From NCBI GenBank assembly GCA_958403385.1, contig CATXXC010000019.1:1-45351 (forward strand): a DNA stretch of 45,351 bases, read 5' to 3'. The stretch comes from an uncultured Collinsella sp. (GTDB lineage: Bacteria; Actinomycetota; Coriobacteriia; Coriobacteriales; Coriobacteriaceae). The notes under the pieces are model-generated. The model was not told the origin of the DNA. It searched no databases and saw only the letters and a list, made by a program, of their open reading frames with translations. Of this stretch, positions 27,369 through 35,944 are shown one piece after another; the stretch's first letter is position 1, and every line of letters begins with the position of its first letter. Made by a program: the position numbers and the translations under genes.

Positions 27369-28226
27369 TTATTGAGCGATTGCGTAAAGGTCGAATCCGC
27401 CCTGCGGCGTGCTGTCGACCGTATCGGGCGCCTGCGAGTTAAAGCTCACGGGAACCATGCGCTTTGAGGCGCGGAAGCGCGTGCCATCGGTGGCGACGGG
27501 CGGCTCGTCAACCGTGAGCTCGTAGTCGCCGGGCTTGAGTTCGATGCCGTCGCCAGCGGAGTTGACATATTGATACTCGTCAATCGCCTGCCCCCTGAGT
27601 GTGCGGCCCACGATATGGATGAGCATCTGGCTGTCGCCGCGGGCGGTGTCCCACGTCGCGCCGTCCTTGACCTCGACCGACACATGCACCGAACGCGTGC
27701 GGCTGAGCGATTGCTCGACAGACATCTCGACCTTGGCAGCATCTTTGCGCTGTTGCTCCACATGGCTCCAGACATTTCCGATCGCCGAGCAAGCGATGAC
27801 GCCGGCCATGAAGGCGATGAGGATGGGACCGAGTGGTGAGCGGCGGCCCGCGTCTTCCTCACGAGCCAGGTCGGGGCGATGCGTGGGCGCAGGCGCCTGG
27901 GCGCCTTGCGCGGGCACGTCGAGAATGCTGAAAGATGCTGTACTGCCGGGGTCGATGGTGTGGCGCGGTTGCGGGGTCTTGGCCGGCGAGATGGACATGT
28001 CCGCCGGCTCACCGAGCGTGGCCGTGGCATCGGCCTTTGCCTCGTCGGCCTCGGCCTGGGCCCAAGCCTGTTCAAAGGTTAGGGGTTCGGCGGCATCAGG
28101 CTCGACAGCGGCATCGTTGCCGGTCTCGTCCTCGTCGCTCGACACGTCACGCGGCGCGGGCTCGTCCCACTCCTCGTCCGGAGCCTCGCCCTCGCTATAC
28201 CACCATTCAAAGTTATCGATATCCAT
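27369..28226 (-). CDS. Hypothetical single-pass membrane protein with acidic N-terminus
   Basis: 285 aa, family not recognised. Residues 1-130 or so are acidic and low-complexity, probably cytoplasmic and disordered. One membrane helix (LGPILIAFMAGVIACSAIGNVW) follows, then about 125 residues outside the membrane with alternating beta-like segments (RSVHVSVEVKDGATW, QMLIHIVGR, ELKPGDYELTVDEPP). Type II topology is inferred. It is 79 nt upstream of the epimerase-like gene on the same strand. Function unknown. Confidence 0.75.
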   Translation of the reverse strand: MDIDNFEWWYSEGEAPDEEWDEPAPRDVSSDEDETGNDAAVEPDAAEPLTFEQAWAQAEADEAKADATATLGEPADMSISPAKTPQPRHTIDPGSTASFSILDVPAQGAQAPAPTHRPDLAREEDAGRRSPLGPILIAFMAGVIACSAIGNVWSHVEQQRKDAAKVEMSVEQSLSRTRSVHVSVEVKDGATWDTARGDSQMLIHIVGRTLRGQAIDEYQYVNSAGDGIELKPGDYELTVDEPPVATDGTRFRASKRMVPVSFNSQAPDTVDSTPQGGFDLYAIAQ

Positions 28227-28312
28227 ACGGGGCGCCCCTTAGGCCTCGCAAATAAACACTCGCTAGTTTTATACCCCCAGACGACACCGAAGCTCACCCG
28301 CGCCGGACACAA

Positions 28313-28377
28313 AAACCGTCACAACATTCGACGCTTTTCCTCGATTTCGAGATTTTCGCCGAATGTTGTGACGGTTT
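28313..28377. repeat. Nested hairpin repeat with 18-bp arms
   Basis: AAACCGTCACAACATTCG (28313-28330) pairs perfectly with 28360-28377; the 29-nt interior contains a smaller CTCG/CGAG hairpin. It lies in the divergent gap between the hypothetical membrane protein and the MFS gene. Its size and two-step architecture resemble the hairpin at 30264-30333, but the sequence differs. Confidence 0.7.
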
Positions 28378-28397
28378 GGGCGACTGGCCGGCAGCGC

Positions 28398-28430
28398 AAT
28401 GCGACAAAGGGACTGTCTCTTTGTCACATT
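28398..28430. repeat. Palindromic repeat R2 (AATGTGACAAAGGGAC family), degenerate copy
   Basis: AATGCGACAAAGGGAC is followed by its near-complement; two positions deviate from the perfect palindrome at 31911-31943. It lies upstream of the MFS transporter start. Confidence 0.75.
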
Positions 28431-28487
28431 CTGTTAGAGTTGCAGGGATTGAATCCCGCTTATTCATGCGACATTGGAGTGACAACC

Positions 28488-29729
28488 TTGACCGCCGCAA
28501 CCACGCCTAAAAGTAAGTCAACCGCCGCCGCGCTCTCCCCTGCGCGCACCAAGCTCTGCCTGGCGCTGCTCGTGCTGTTGGGATTCTCGCTCGGCTGCTC
28601 CGAGTTCGTGGTCATCGGCATCGAAAGCGACCTGGCGACGGAACTCGGCGTATCGCTTGCCACCGCAGGCCAACTTATTAGCGTGTTCGCACTGATCTAC
28701 GCTATCGCGACGCCGGTGCTCGCGCTCAGCACGGGACGTTTTCGCCGCTACCAGCTGCTCGTGTGCTATAGCATCGTCTTTGTGCTCGGCAACCTGGTCA
28801 TGGCGTTGGCGCCCAACTTCCAGGTGCTCTTTATCTCGCGCATTGTCCTGGGCTCCGTCTCGGGCGCACTGCTCGCCGTGGGCGTGACGTACATCCCTGA
28901 GCTTCTGTCCCCGCAGCAAACTTCGCTTGCCATCTCGGTGGTGTACGGCGCGTTTTCCGTGGCGATGGTCTTTGTCACTTCGATCGGTAAGTTTGTGGCC
29001 GACACGCTCGATTGGCACGTGGCCATGTACGGCACGCTAACCTTTGCCGTTTTGATCTGTGGAGCGCTCGTGGCGTCTATGCCGCGCGCCGGACAAACCG
29101 ACGAGCCCGCCACCTTTCGCGAGCAGGCGGGTCTGCTACGCGAGCCGAGCATCATCACCGGCATGCTCATCTTTTTGTTTGGCGTGGGCTCGGTCTATGT
29201 GTTCTACGGCTACGTGACGCCTTATCTTGAGCAGGTGCTGGGCATGGGCACGGTCGAAGCCAGTACCACGCTTATGGCCTACGGCGTGTTCTGCCTGATC
29301 TCGAACATCCTGGGCGGATGGATCGATGCGCGCTTTGGCATGAAGGCGCTGCTTGTGACGTTTGTGCTGCAGGCTGCGGCGTTACTCGGGCTGTTTGCTT
29401 TGGGCGGCACCATGCCGCTCGCGCTGGTCTTTGTCTTTAGCTTGGCGCTGCTCATGTACCTGTTCTCGGTGTCGTGCATCACACACTTTATGGATGTGGC
29501 ACGCAGCCGCCACCCCAAGTCGATGGTACTCGCAAGTTCGGTTGAGCCCATGGCGTTTAACGTCGGCATCTCGTTTGGCACCGCAGTGGGCGGCGCCGTG
29601 GTAAGCGGAGTTGGCATTGCCTACGTTGGCGCGGTCGGTGCCGTGTTCTCGCTTGTGGCCTGGGCGCTCACGCTGGTGACGATTAAGTTGGCTCGCTGGG
29701 AGCGCAAGCGGGCGAGGGCGCAGGCGTAG
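28488..29729 (+). CDS. MFS transporter (DHA1 / AraJ-like efflux family)
   Basis: 413 aa with 12 predicted membrane helices. The start is TTG 28488 with GGAG eight nt upstream; the longer open frame runs through the R2 palindrome and is not credible. Motifs: GCSEFVVIGIESDLATELGVS at helix 1, typical of the AraJ/YdhP group; loop LSTGRFRRYQLL (motif A-like); GSVSGALLAVGVTYIPEL in helix 5 (drug/H+ antiporter motif C-like region). Probably exports a sugar or drug; substrate unknown. The phosphatase gene follows 45 nt downstream. Confidence 0.9.
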   Translation: MTAATTPKSKSTAAALSPARTKLCLALLVLLGFSLGCSEFVVIGIESDLATELGVSLATAGQLISVFALIYAIATPVLALSTGRFRRYQLLVCYSIVFVLGNLVMALAPNFQVLFISRIVLGSVSGALLAVGVTYIPELLSPQQTSLAISVVYGAFSVAMVFVTSIGKFVADTLDWHVAMYGTLTFAVLICGALVASMPRAGQTDEPATFREQAGLLREPSIITGMLIFLFGVGSVYVFYGYVTPYLEQVLGMGTVEASTTLMAYGVFCLISNILGGWIDARFGMKALLVTFVLQAAALLGLFALGGTMPLALVFVFSLALLMYLFSVSCITHFMDVARSRHPKSMVLASSVEPMAFNVGISFGTAVGGAVVSGVGIAYVGAVGAVFSLVAWALTLVTIKLARWERKRARAQA

Positions 29730-29774
29730 ATGCGATACTCGAGCTCGATGATGGCGATCGAAAGGAAACCGCAT

Positions 29775-30221
29775 ATGCAACGTGTACTGTTTATCTGCCA
29801 TGGGAATATCTGCCGCTCGACGATGGCTGAGTCGGTGTTTGCCGAGCTCGTGCGCCGCGCTGGGCGCGAGGGCGAGTTTGTCATTGATTCCGCGGCGACC
29901 TCGACCGAGGAGATTGGCAACCCGCCGCACCATGGCACGCTCGCCAAGCTGCGCGAGGTCGGGATTCCCGTCGTCGCACATCGCGCGCGCCAGGTGCGAC
30001 GCGCGGAGTATGGCGGCTGGGACCACATTGTCTATATGGACGACGAAAACGCCCGCGGCCTGTACCGCATCTTTGGCGACGACCCCGACGGCAAGATCTC
30101 GCGCCTGCTCGATTGGACCGATCGCCCCGGCGACGTGGCCGATCCCTGGTACACCGGCAACTTCGATGCCACCTACCGCGATGTGCTCGCCGGCTGCACG
30201 GCCATGCTCGAGCAGTTATAG
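29775..30221 (+). CDS. Low-molecular-weight protein-tyrosine phosphatase
   Basis: 148 aa. ATG 29775 (MQRVLFICHGNICRSTMAE) with AAAGGAAA upstream. Catalytic P-loop CHGNICRS (Cys, Arg, Ser) at the N-terminus and general-acid aspartate in DPWYTGNF. Likely dephosphorylates tyrosine kinases or other phosphoproteins in the cytoplasm. Same strand as the MFS gene and probably co-transcribed. Confidence 0.95.
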   Translation: MQRVLFICHGNICRSTMAESVFAELVRRAGREGEFVIDSAATSTEEIGNPPHHGTLAKLREVGIPVVAHRARQVRRAEYGGWDHIVYMDDENARGLYRIFGDDPDGKISRLLDWTDRPGDVADPWYTGNFDATYRDVLAGCTAMLEQL

Positions 30222-30263
30222 GCAAGCGAGCACGCGGACGCACGTGCCACGCCATCGGCATAA

Positions 30264-30333
30264 AACGAGCGTGGATTTTCTCCCACTTTGAGCGTTCGAG
30301 TGCGCTCTAAACGGGAGAAAATCCACGCTCGTT
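30264..30333. repeat. Long nested hairpin with 21-bp arms, plus an extra arm copy
   Basis: The arm at 30264-30284 (core GAGCGTGGATTTTCTCCC) pairs perfectly with 30313-30333; inside, TTTGAGCG pairs with CGCTCTAAA. A third copy of the right arm follows at 30340-30361 (GTGGGAGAAAATCCACGC). It starts 42 nt past the phosphatase stop, so it may also terminate transcription. Confidence 0.75.
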
Positions 30334-30362
30334 ATCTCGGTGGGAGAAAATCCACGCTCATG

Positions 30363-30394
30363 AATGTGACAAAGGGACTACCCCTTTGCCACAT
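30363..30394. repeat. Palindromic repeat R2, degenerate copy
   Basis: AATGTGACAAAGGGAC followed by an imperfect complement (CCCTTTGCCACAT), same family as 28398-28430 and 31911-31943. It lies 13 nt past the stop of the ATPase gene (minus strand). Confidence 0.75.
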
Positions 30395-30406
30395 CCGGGA
30401 CTGGCC

Positions 30407-31768
30407 CTAGACCGGCTTGACCTCCAGCTTTATCCCCTCGGCGCAGGAGTCGCCCAAAACATCCGAAAGGGCCCAGGTCGCATATAGCGGCAAATAGAGA
30501 ACCGCTCCGTTGCGCTCAACGTTGCCTCTCGAGAAAACAATCCCGAGCCTTACGCCATATTCAGCCGTATCAAGCACATGACCGAGCGCAGCGTGCGCGT
30601 GGTAATAGGAGCCCGATTTAACCTCGATCGGAACAGCCGTCCCATCCGGTCCATCGACCACAAAGTCCACTTCACCGCGCTTTTTTGTCTGATAGTAGTA
30701 AAGCTGGCGATTTTGGGCAGCCAGCTGCTGGGCCACCACGTTTTCGTAAATGCCGCCCAGATTGGGCTCCTTGCTATCAAGATACGCCGCTTGGGCGACT
30801 CCGACGGGGTAGCGCGCCATCAACATGCCCGTATCCGATTGATATAGCTTGAACTGCGATGGCCGTGCCGTCTTGAGCAAGGGCGATTTTGGCTCGGTTA
30901 CGATATCGGCTTTGAGAGCAACGCCGGCATCGACAAGCCATACAAAATCTCGCTGATACTTCTCGTAGTGAGCCTTGGGGTCAATGGAATTGAGCACGAA
31001 GCGCTTGCTTTCGCCCTCGAGCATAATAGGGAGCTGATCGTAAATGCTCTGCACCTGAAGGGCTCGCCCGCTTGCATACTTGGAGATATCCCGCCGGTAC
31101 TGTTCGTTGAGCTCTGACTGTAGCTGACGAACAGAGGCAAGGTCGCCCTGCGTGTCAAGGAAACGTTGCACGACCTCCGGCATTCCGCCGACAACGGTAT
31201 AGGTCCTGAAGTTTGCCATCATCGCGTCATGAATGTAATCAGGAATGGGCCTCTCGCTGATACACGCGTCACGTATCGTTTGGCGAGCCCCCTCGCTCAC
31301 CCCGATTGCCCAGCAAAACTCCTCAAAATCGAGCGGGAACATCCTAAGCTCGTGGACATACCCCACGGGATAGGACCTGACGCCCTTGAACTGGGTCCCG
31401 AGCATTGACCCCGAAAACGCCCAGCGGCACCTCCCGTCCTCTACAAGGAACTTTGCCATCGTCATGATGTCGGGGGCCTCTTGGACCTCATCGATAAACA
31501 CGAGCGTTTTGCCTGGTGCAATCGACTTTCCCGAAAGAAGCGTCACCCTGCTGATGAAATCATCGGCATTCCGCGCCTCGAGAAGAGCATCTTTTGCCTG
31601 GCGATTTTCCATGAGATTGAGCTCGATGTAGGTTGCATGGCTGGCTTTGCCAAATGCGCGAATCGAATAGCTTTTGCCGATCTGGCGAGAACCCGTGATG
31701 AATAAGGCCTTTTGCTCGGCAGACTTCAGCCAACGCTCCAGCTCTGCCGCTATTTTCCTGCGCAGCAT
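30407..31768 (-). CDS. AAA-type ATPase with DUF4143-like C-terminal domain
   Basis: 453 aa, AAA_14/DUF4143 family. ATG 31768 (MLRRKIAAELERWL) is preferred, with GGGGAGAG upstream. Walker A GSRQIGKSYS, Walker B TLVFIDEVQEAPD, and sensor-like AFSGSMLG. The C-terminal domain carries GEVDFVVDG...VPIEVKSGSYY, the D-ExK pattern of PD-(D/E)XK nuclease-like folds. The role of this widespread family is unclear. It is an islet bracketed by R2 palindromes (30363-30394 and 31911-31943), with three direct repeats ahead of it, suggesting acquisition or mobility (inference). Confidence 0.88.
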   Translation of the reverse strand: MLRRKIAAELERWLKSAEQKALFITGSRQIGKSYSIRAFGKASHATYIELNLMENRQAKDALLEARNADDFISRVTLLSGKSIAPGKTLVFIDEVQEAPDIMTMAKFLVEDGRCRWAFSGSMLGTQFKGVRSYPVGYVHELRMFPLDFEEFCWAIGVSEGARQTIRDACISERPIPDYIHDAMMANFRTYTVVGGMPEVVQRFLDTQGDLASVRQLQSELNEQYRRDISKYASGRALQVQSIYDQLPIMLEGESKRFVLNSIDPKAHYEKYQRDFVWLVDAGVALKADIVTEPKSPLLKTARPSQFKLYQSDTGMLMARYPVGVAQAAYLDSKEPNLGGIYENVVAQQLAAQNRQLYYYQTKKRGEVDFVVDGPDGTAVPIEVKSGSYYHAHAALGHVLDTAEYGVRLGIVFSRGNVERNGAVLYLPLYATWALSDVLGDSCAEGIKLEVKPV

Positions 31769-31790
31769 AGGCTCTCCCCTCAGTGTCATC

Positions 31791-31877
31791 AAATGAAATG
31801 CAAAGTTTTATGCGCTTAATTATCGATGAAATGTAGGATTTTTAGAACCTAAAATCGGATGAAATGCAGAGATTTAG
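31791..31877. repeat. Three imperfect direct repeats ahead of the AAA ATPase gene
   Basis: ATGAAATGCAAAGTTTTA-like units begin at about 31791, 31825 and 31858, spaced about 33 nt, each with the GATGAAATG core followed by ATTTTAG. They sit in the promoter region of the minus-strand ATPase gene and could be a binding array. No other gene lies between 31769 and 31951. Confidence 0.6.
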
Positions 31878-31910
31878 GATTATAAGCAAAAAGAAGGGGC
31901 AGCCCCGGCG

Positions 31911-31943
31911 AATGTGACAAAGGGACTGTCCCTTTGTCACATT
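31911..31943. repeat. Palindromic repeat R2, perfect copy
   Basis: AATGTGACAAAGGGAC (31911-31926) and its exact reverse complement (31928-31943) are separated by one base. It starts 8 nt past the stop of the TIGR04076-like gene (minus strand). Confidence 0.9.
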
Positions 31944-31951
31944 GCGCTCGA

Positions 31952-32281
31952 CTACTCGTCGACGATCTCGGCAAGCCAGACGTTCAGCGTATCGACCTCG
32001 GGGCAGCAGAACTTTGCCGTACCGGGCTCGTTGCCAGGCACGGTTCCGCCATAGCGCAGGATATCGATATAGGGAAAGCCCACATGGCAGGCCATGGCAC
32101 ACATCTTGCCGCGGTCTCGGTCGAAGTCAAAAACGTCGCCCGGCTTGTGACCATGGTGGCAGCGGCACGCACCCAGCTGGTCCACGCAGCTCACGCGGAT
32201 GCGCGGACGCTTGCCCCGCGGCGCGCCGAGCGGCTTGTTCTCGCCCGCAGGCTTGGCGCCGCCCTCGCCAGCATTACTCAT
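31952..32281 (-). CDS. TIGR04076-like small cysteine-rich protein
   Basis: 109 aa from ATG 32281 (MSNAGEGGAKP), overlapping the end of the pyridoxal kinase gene by 8 nt. After a basic, disordered N-terminus, the pattern RVSCVDQLGACRCHHGHKPGDVFDFD...MCAMACHVGFPYIDILRYGG...FCCPE matches the small TIGR04076 family, whose function is unknown; the spaced Cys/His residues suggest metal binding (inference). Translationally coupled to the kinase. Confidence 0.78.
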   Translation of the reverse strand: MSNAGEGGAKPAGENKPLGAPRGKRPRIRVSCVDQLGACRCHHGHKPGDVFDFDRDRGKMCAMACHVGFPYIDILRYGGTVPGNEPGTAKFCCPEVDTLNVWLAEIVDE

Positions 32282-33098
32282 GGTCAATCACATCCAGGCA
32301 GGCCTCGATGGGAAGGCCAGCCGACTTGTCCTCTTGGTCGGCATTGCGCTCGATAAGCTCAGCCACCACGCGCATGGCATCGGACGTCGCGCGTTGCAAA
32401 CTCCAACCTGCCATAACGCGGCCGACGAGCACCGCCGAGAACGTGTCACCCGTGCCCGGGAAATAGACCGGAATGAGCTCAAAGGGAATCGTAAAGTACT
32501 CCCCCGCTACATGGTCGTAACCGATAACCGCGTTCGTGCCATTGACCACGGCGCTCGTAATGACCACCGACTTGGCACCCAGCTCGCGCACGGCGTCCAC
32601 AAGGGCGCGAGCCTCATCGGGCGTAATTTGCTCGGCGATAGGCCTATCGGCAAGCAGGCACGCCTCGGTATAATTGGGCACCGCGTAGTCTGCGCACTCC
32701 AGCAGGTGCCGCATAAGGCCAATCGTGGACTCGGGCACGCCCGCATAGAGCTTGCCGTTGTCGCCCATGATGGGGTCGACGAACACCTTGGTACCCTTTT
32801 GCGCGCGACGGTGGCAGAAGTCCGAAATGATGCGCGTCTCTTCCTCGGTCACGATAAAGCCGGTAGAGATGGCGTCGAACTCAAAGCCGAGCTCCTCCCA
32901 GATGGCGAGGCTCTGGCGCACGTACTCGGTGGTGTCGTGGATGTAGAACTTGGGATAGTTGAGCGTATCGGACACAAGTGCCGTCGGCAGGTTGTGGATG
33001 CGGTAGCCCATGTGCGACAGCACCGGCAGCATGGCGGAAAGCGCGACCTTGCCGTAGCCGCACATATCGTTGATCAGCAGCAGCTGAGTGTTCTTCAT
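32274..33098 (-). CDS. Pyridoxal/pyridoxamine kinase
   Basis: 274-aa PfkB/ribokinase-fold vitamin B6 kinase, salvaging pyridoxal, pyridoxine or pyridoxamine to their 5'-phosphates. ATG 33098 (MKNTQLLLINDMCGYGKVAL) with GGGAGACC upstream. Seen: DPIMGDNGKLYAGVPE, PNYTEACLL, and the anion-hole motif GTGDTFSAVLVG with catalytic aspartate. First gene of a two-gene unit with the TIGR04076-like protein. PdxY versus PdxK type not resolved. Confidence 0.92.
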   Translation of the reverse strand: MKNTQLLLINDMCGYGKVALSAMLPVLSHMGYRIHNLPTALVSDTLNYPKFYIHDTTEYVRQSLAIWEELGFEFDAISTGFIVTEEETRIISDFCHRRAQKGTKVFVDPIMGDNGKLYAGVPESTIGLMRHLLECADYAVPNYTEACLLADRPIAEQITPDEARALVDAVRELGAKSVVITSAVVNGTNAVIGYDHVAGEYFTIPFELIPVYFPGTGDTFSAVLVGRVMAGWSLQRATSDAMRVVAELIERNADQEDKSAGLPIEACLDVIDHE

Positions 33099-33227
33099 GA
33101 GGGTCTCCCTTGGTTCGGGCACGGCGCAGCAGCGCCACAGTGCGACTAAGTGTAGCGCAGGGGACGTTGTGAGCGGGCGCTACGGTCGCGAAGAGCGCAT
33201 TGTTGCGAAAAGGTTACGAAAACGAGG

Positions 33228-33283
33228 TAGTCGTTGGGGACGTTCTTAAATGACTAGTCAAACAAGAACGTCCCCAACGACTA
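33228..33283. repeat. Long hairpin repeat R1, copy 2
   Basis: Identical 20-bp arms to the copy at 26221-26276 (33228-33247 and 33264-33283); the loop differs at one position. It lies 50-90 nt upstream of the structured-repeat copy D components. Confidence 0.85.
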
Positions 33284-33299
33284 TCCCGGCAATTAGCCC

Positions 33300-33530
33300 A
33301 AGGAGTGTCCCCAAGTGCCGGCACATAAGGAACGTCCCTAAGTGCCAAAACGACTGGTCGGGCAACGCCGATGTTTTGGCGAAGTCAGCGAAAACCCGCC
33401 AGAGTGAGCAAGGTGCCTTGAAACGAGGCGGCATTGACCTTCTGGTCATGCCGCCGAAGTTGAAAGGCAGATTGCCGCTCTGGCGGGTTTGCAGCGTCGA
33501 GCCGTTACGCGGTTTGGTAAAACCGCGTAA
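33300..33530. repeat. Composite structured intergenic repeat, copy D
   Basis: Tandem GGAGTGTCCCC/GGAACGTCCCT units (33301-33346) lead to the 170-nt core (33361-33530): GCCGATGTTTTGGC, P1 (33392-33406 with 33476-33490, one G-U), P2 (33427-33455, loop TTCT) and P3 (33505-33515 with 33520-33530). Compared with copy A, the changes in P2 and P3 are compensatory. Unlike the other three, it lies in a divergent gap, 16 nt before the marR -35. Confidence 0.8.
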
Positions 33531-33546
33531 CCACTAGTTTGGTACC

Positions 33547-33609
33547 TTGACATTCATTTCTCATGCTCCTAGATTGGTTAGGCACAAAACAATTCCACTA
33601 CCTAACTAA
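33547..33609 (+). promoter_or_regulatory. Promoter and candidate operator of the marR-ABC exporter operon
   Basis: TTGACA (33547-33552), 17-nt spacer, TAGATT (33570-33575): a near-consensus housekeeping promoter. Overlapping the -10, TTGGTTAGG (33574-33582) is mirrored by CCTAACTAA (33601-33609) with one mismatch, a plausible site for MarR autoregulation. Confidence 0.75.
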
Positions 33610-33630
33610 AGAAAGGAGCAACACTAATTC

Positions 33631-34137
33631 ATGTGCGATGAACCTCTTAACCTTTGTTCGCACGAGCCCGGCGGCGACCCGTCACAGCCGGCGGATGCAC
33701 TCGAAGCGGTTAGCTCAGAAGACAAGCTTGCCAAGCGCATCCTCAATGGCCTGGGCTTTTGCGGCCATTACATGCATTTTCATGGCGGAGGCGTGTCCGG
33801 CAAGGCGCCCATCATCTGCCTGCTGGCCAAGCAACCCGGCGGCGAGATGTCGCAGCAGGAGCTCGGCATGCACTTCGACCTCAAGCCGGGATCGCTTTCC
33901 GAGATCCTGTCCAAGCTCGAGCTCAACGGCCTCATCGAGCGCAGCCGTAACCCCAAGGATCGACGGCAGCTCACCATTCGCCTGACCGAAACCGGCCGAG
34001 AAAACGCCCGCATCGACCAGGCGGCCCGCATCCGCTTTAGAGAGCGGGCCTTTAGTGCCCTCACCCACGACGAGCGCGAAGACCTCGCCGAAATGCTCGA
34101 GAAAATCCGTGTAACCTGGGAGGAACTGGATGATTAA
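33631..34137 (+). CDS. MarR-family transcriptional regulator
   Basis: 168 aa. The winged-helix core is visible: GEMSQQELGMHFDLKPGSLSEILSKLELNGLIERSRNPKDRRQLTIRLTETG. A 40-residue Cys/His-containing N-terminus (MCDEPLNLCSHEPGG, NGLGFCGHYMHFHGGG) is unusual and may sense ligand or redox state (inference). AAAGGAG lies 12 nt before ATG. The stop overlaps the start of the first ABC exporter gene, so it is the operon's local regulator, probably a repressor. Confidence 0.92.
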   Translation: MCDEPLNLCSHEPGGDPSQPADALEAVSSEDKLAKRILNGLGFCGHYMHFHGGGVSGKAPIICLLAKQPGGEMSQQELGMHFDLKPGSLSEILSKLELNGLIERSRNPKDRRQLTIRLTETGRENARIDQAARIRFRERAFSALTHDEREDLAEMLEKIRVTWEELDD

Positions 34138-35944
34138 AACCCTCATGGGCAGCATCCGCGACTATATGAAAGTCACCGTTGCCACGCCGTTGCTCGTGCT
34201 TGGCGAGGTGCTCTGCGAGATGCTGATTCCATTTATCACCGCCAACCTGATCGACGCCATCAAAGACGGCGCCACCGTAGCCGAGATGCTTCCCACCGCA
34301 GGCTTTTTGGTACTCATCGCGCTGACGTCGCTTGCTTTTGGCGCCGCGGCCGGCGTCACCTGCAGCCATGCGAGCTGCGGCTTCGCCAAGAACCTGCGTC
34401 ACGACCTGTTCTACAAGATCCAGACGTTCAGCTTTGCCAACATCGATGAGTTCTCGAGCTCCTCGCTCGTCACGCGCCTGACCACCGATATCAACAACGT
34501 GCAGCAGGCCTTTATGATGATCATCCGTATCGCCGTGCGCGCGCCGCTGGTATTGATCTTCGCCTTTACCATGGCATTTATCATGGGCGGCAGCGTTGCC
34601 ATGGTCTACCTGGTCATCATTCCGCTGCTGGGCTTTGGGCTGTTCTTTATCATCTTTAAGGCGCGCCCCATCTTCTCGCGCGTGTTCCACAAGTACGATG
34701 CCCTTAACGAGTCCGTCGAGGAAAACGTCACCGGCATGCGCGTGGTTAAGAGCTACGTACGCGAAGACTTTGAGAAGGAGAAGTTCGCGACCGCCGCGCG
34801 CGACGTCCAGATGGACTTCACCCGCGCCGAGAAGCTGCTCGCCTTTAACAACCCCATGATGAACATCTGCGTCAACGGCGCGTTTGTCGTCATCATCTAC
34901 CTGGGCTCCAAGCTCATCATCACGAGCCAGGGCACGCTGTTCGACGTGGGCCAGCTCTCCTCGATCTTTACCTATGGCTTCCAGATCCTTATGAGCCTGA
35001 TGCAGCTGTCGATGATCTTTGTCATGGTGACCATGGCCGACGAATCGGCGCACCGCATTACCGAGGTGCTGGCCGCCGAGCCCACGATCGCCAATCCCGC
35101 CGAGCCCGTGCTCGAGGTTGTCGACGGTTCCATCGACTTTGACCACGTGAGCTTTAAGTATTCCGCGCATGCGAAGCGCCAGGCGCTCGACGATATCGAC
35201 CTGCACATTAAGAGCGGCGAGACCATCGGCATCATCGGCGGCACTGGCTCGGCCAAGTCCACGCTCGTAAACCTCATCGCCCGCCTGTACGACGCCACCG
35301 AAGGCACCGTGCGCGTGGGCGGCATGGACGTGCGCGACTACGACCTGGACGCACTGCGCCACCAGGTCGCCATGGTGCTGCAGAAAAACGTGCTGTTTAG
35401 CGGCACCATTGCCGAGAACCTGCGCTGGGGCGACCCGAACGCCACCGACGAGGAAGTCCGCGAGGCGGCACATCTGGCCTGCGCCGATGAGTTTGTCGAC
35501 GGTTTCCCCAAGGGCTACGACACCTGGATCGAGCAGGGCGGCTCCAATGTTTCCGGCGGTCAGAAGCAGCGCCTGTGCATTGCGCGTGCTCTGCTGCGTC
35601 GCCCCAAGATCTTGATCCTGGACGACTCCACCAGCGCCGTCGACACCAAGACCGACGCCAAGATTCGCGCAGGGCTGGCAAGCTATCTGCCTAACACGAC
35701 CAAGCTCATCATCGCCCAGCGCATTAGCTCCGTGCAGGACGCAGACCGCATCATCGTCATGGAAGGTGGCCGCATCGCGCAAATCGGCAACCATGACGAG
35801 CTGCTCAAGACAAGCGAGATCTACCGCGAGACCTTTACCTCGCAAAACAAGATGTCTGCCGAGGGCGAAGGGGCCGTCGAGGCCAACACCGAGGCATCCG
35901 CAACGCAAGCTCAGACCCAGGAAGGAGGCGAGGCACATGAGTAA
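34130..35944 (+). CDS. Heterodimeric ABC exporter, subunit 1 (degenerate nucleotide site)
   Basis: 604 aa: six-helix exporter domain then ATPase domain. The Walker A reads GGTGSAKST (Ala for the last Gly) and the Walker B ILILDDSTSAVD has Asp where the catalytic Glu should be. The signature NVSGGQKQR is intact. This is the half that contributes the non-hydrolytic site in asymmetric exporters of the TM287/288 or EfrCD/LmrCD type. It overlaps marR by 8 nt and the next gene by 8 nt. Likely multidrug or lipid/peptide export; substrate unknown. Confidence 0.93.
   Translation: MIKTLMGSIRDYMKVTVATPLLVLGEVLCEMLIPFITANLIDAIKDGATVAEMLPTAGFLVLIALTSLAFGAAAGVTCSHASCGFAKNLRHDLFYKIQTFSFANIDEFSSSSLVTRLTTDINNVQQAFMMIIRIAVRAPLVLIFAFTMAFIMGGSVAMVYLVIIPLLGFGLFFIIFKARPIFSRVFHKYDALNESVEENVTGMRVVKSYVREDFEKEKFATAARDVQMDFTRAEKLLAFNNPMMNICVNGAFVVIIYLGSKLIITSQGTLFDVGQLSSIFTYGFQILMSLMQLSMIFVMVTMADESAHRITEVLAAEPTIANPAEPVLEVVDGSIDFDHVSFKYSAHAKRQALDDIDLHIKSGETIGIIGGTGSAKSTLVNLIARLYDATEGTVRVGGMDVRDYDLDALRHQVAMVLQKNVLFSGTIAENLRWGDPNATDEEVREAAHLACADEFVDGFPKGYDTWIEQGGSNVSGGQKQRLCIARALLRRPKILILDDSTSAVDTKTDAKIRAGLASYLPNTTKLIIAQRISSVQDADRIIVMEGGRIAQIGNHDELLKTSEIYRETFTSQNKMSAEGEGAVEANTEASATQAQTQEGGEAHE

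Noticed and set aside
28368..28487. Longer start for the MFS transporter
   Set aside because: It would translate through the nested hairpin and R2 palindrome and add about 40 hydrophilic residues before helix 1; TTG 28488 has GGAG at ideal spacing.
28313..31943. CRISPR array from the repeated palindromes
   Set aside because: The units are irregularly spaced, separated by genes, differ in sequence and have no spacers or cas genes.
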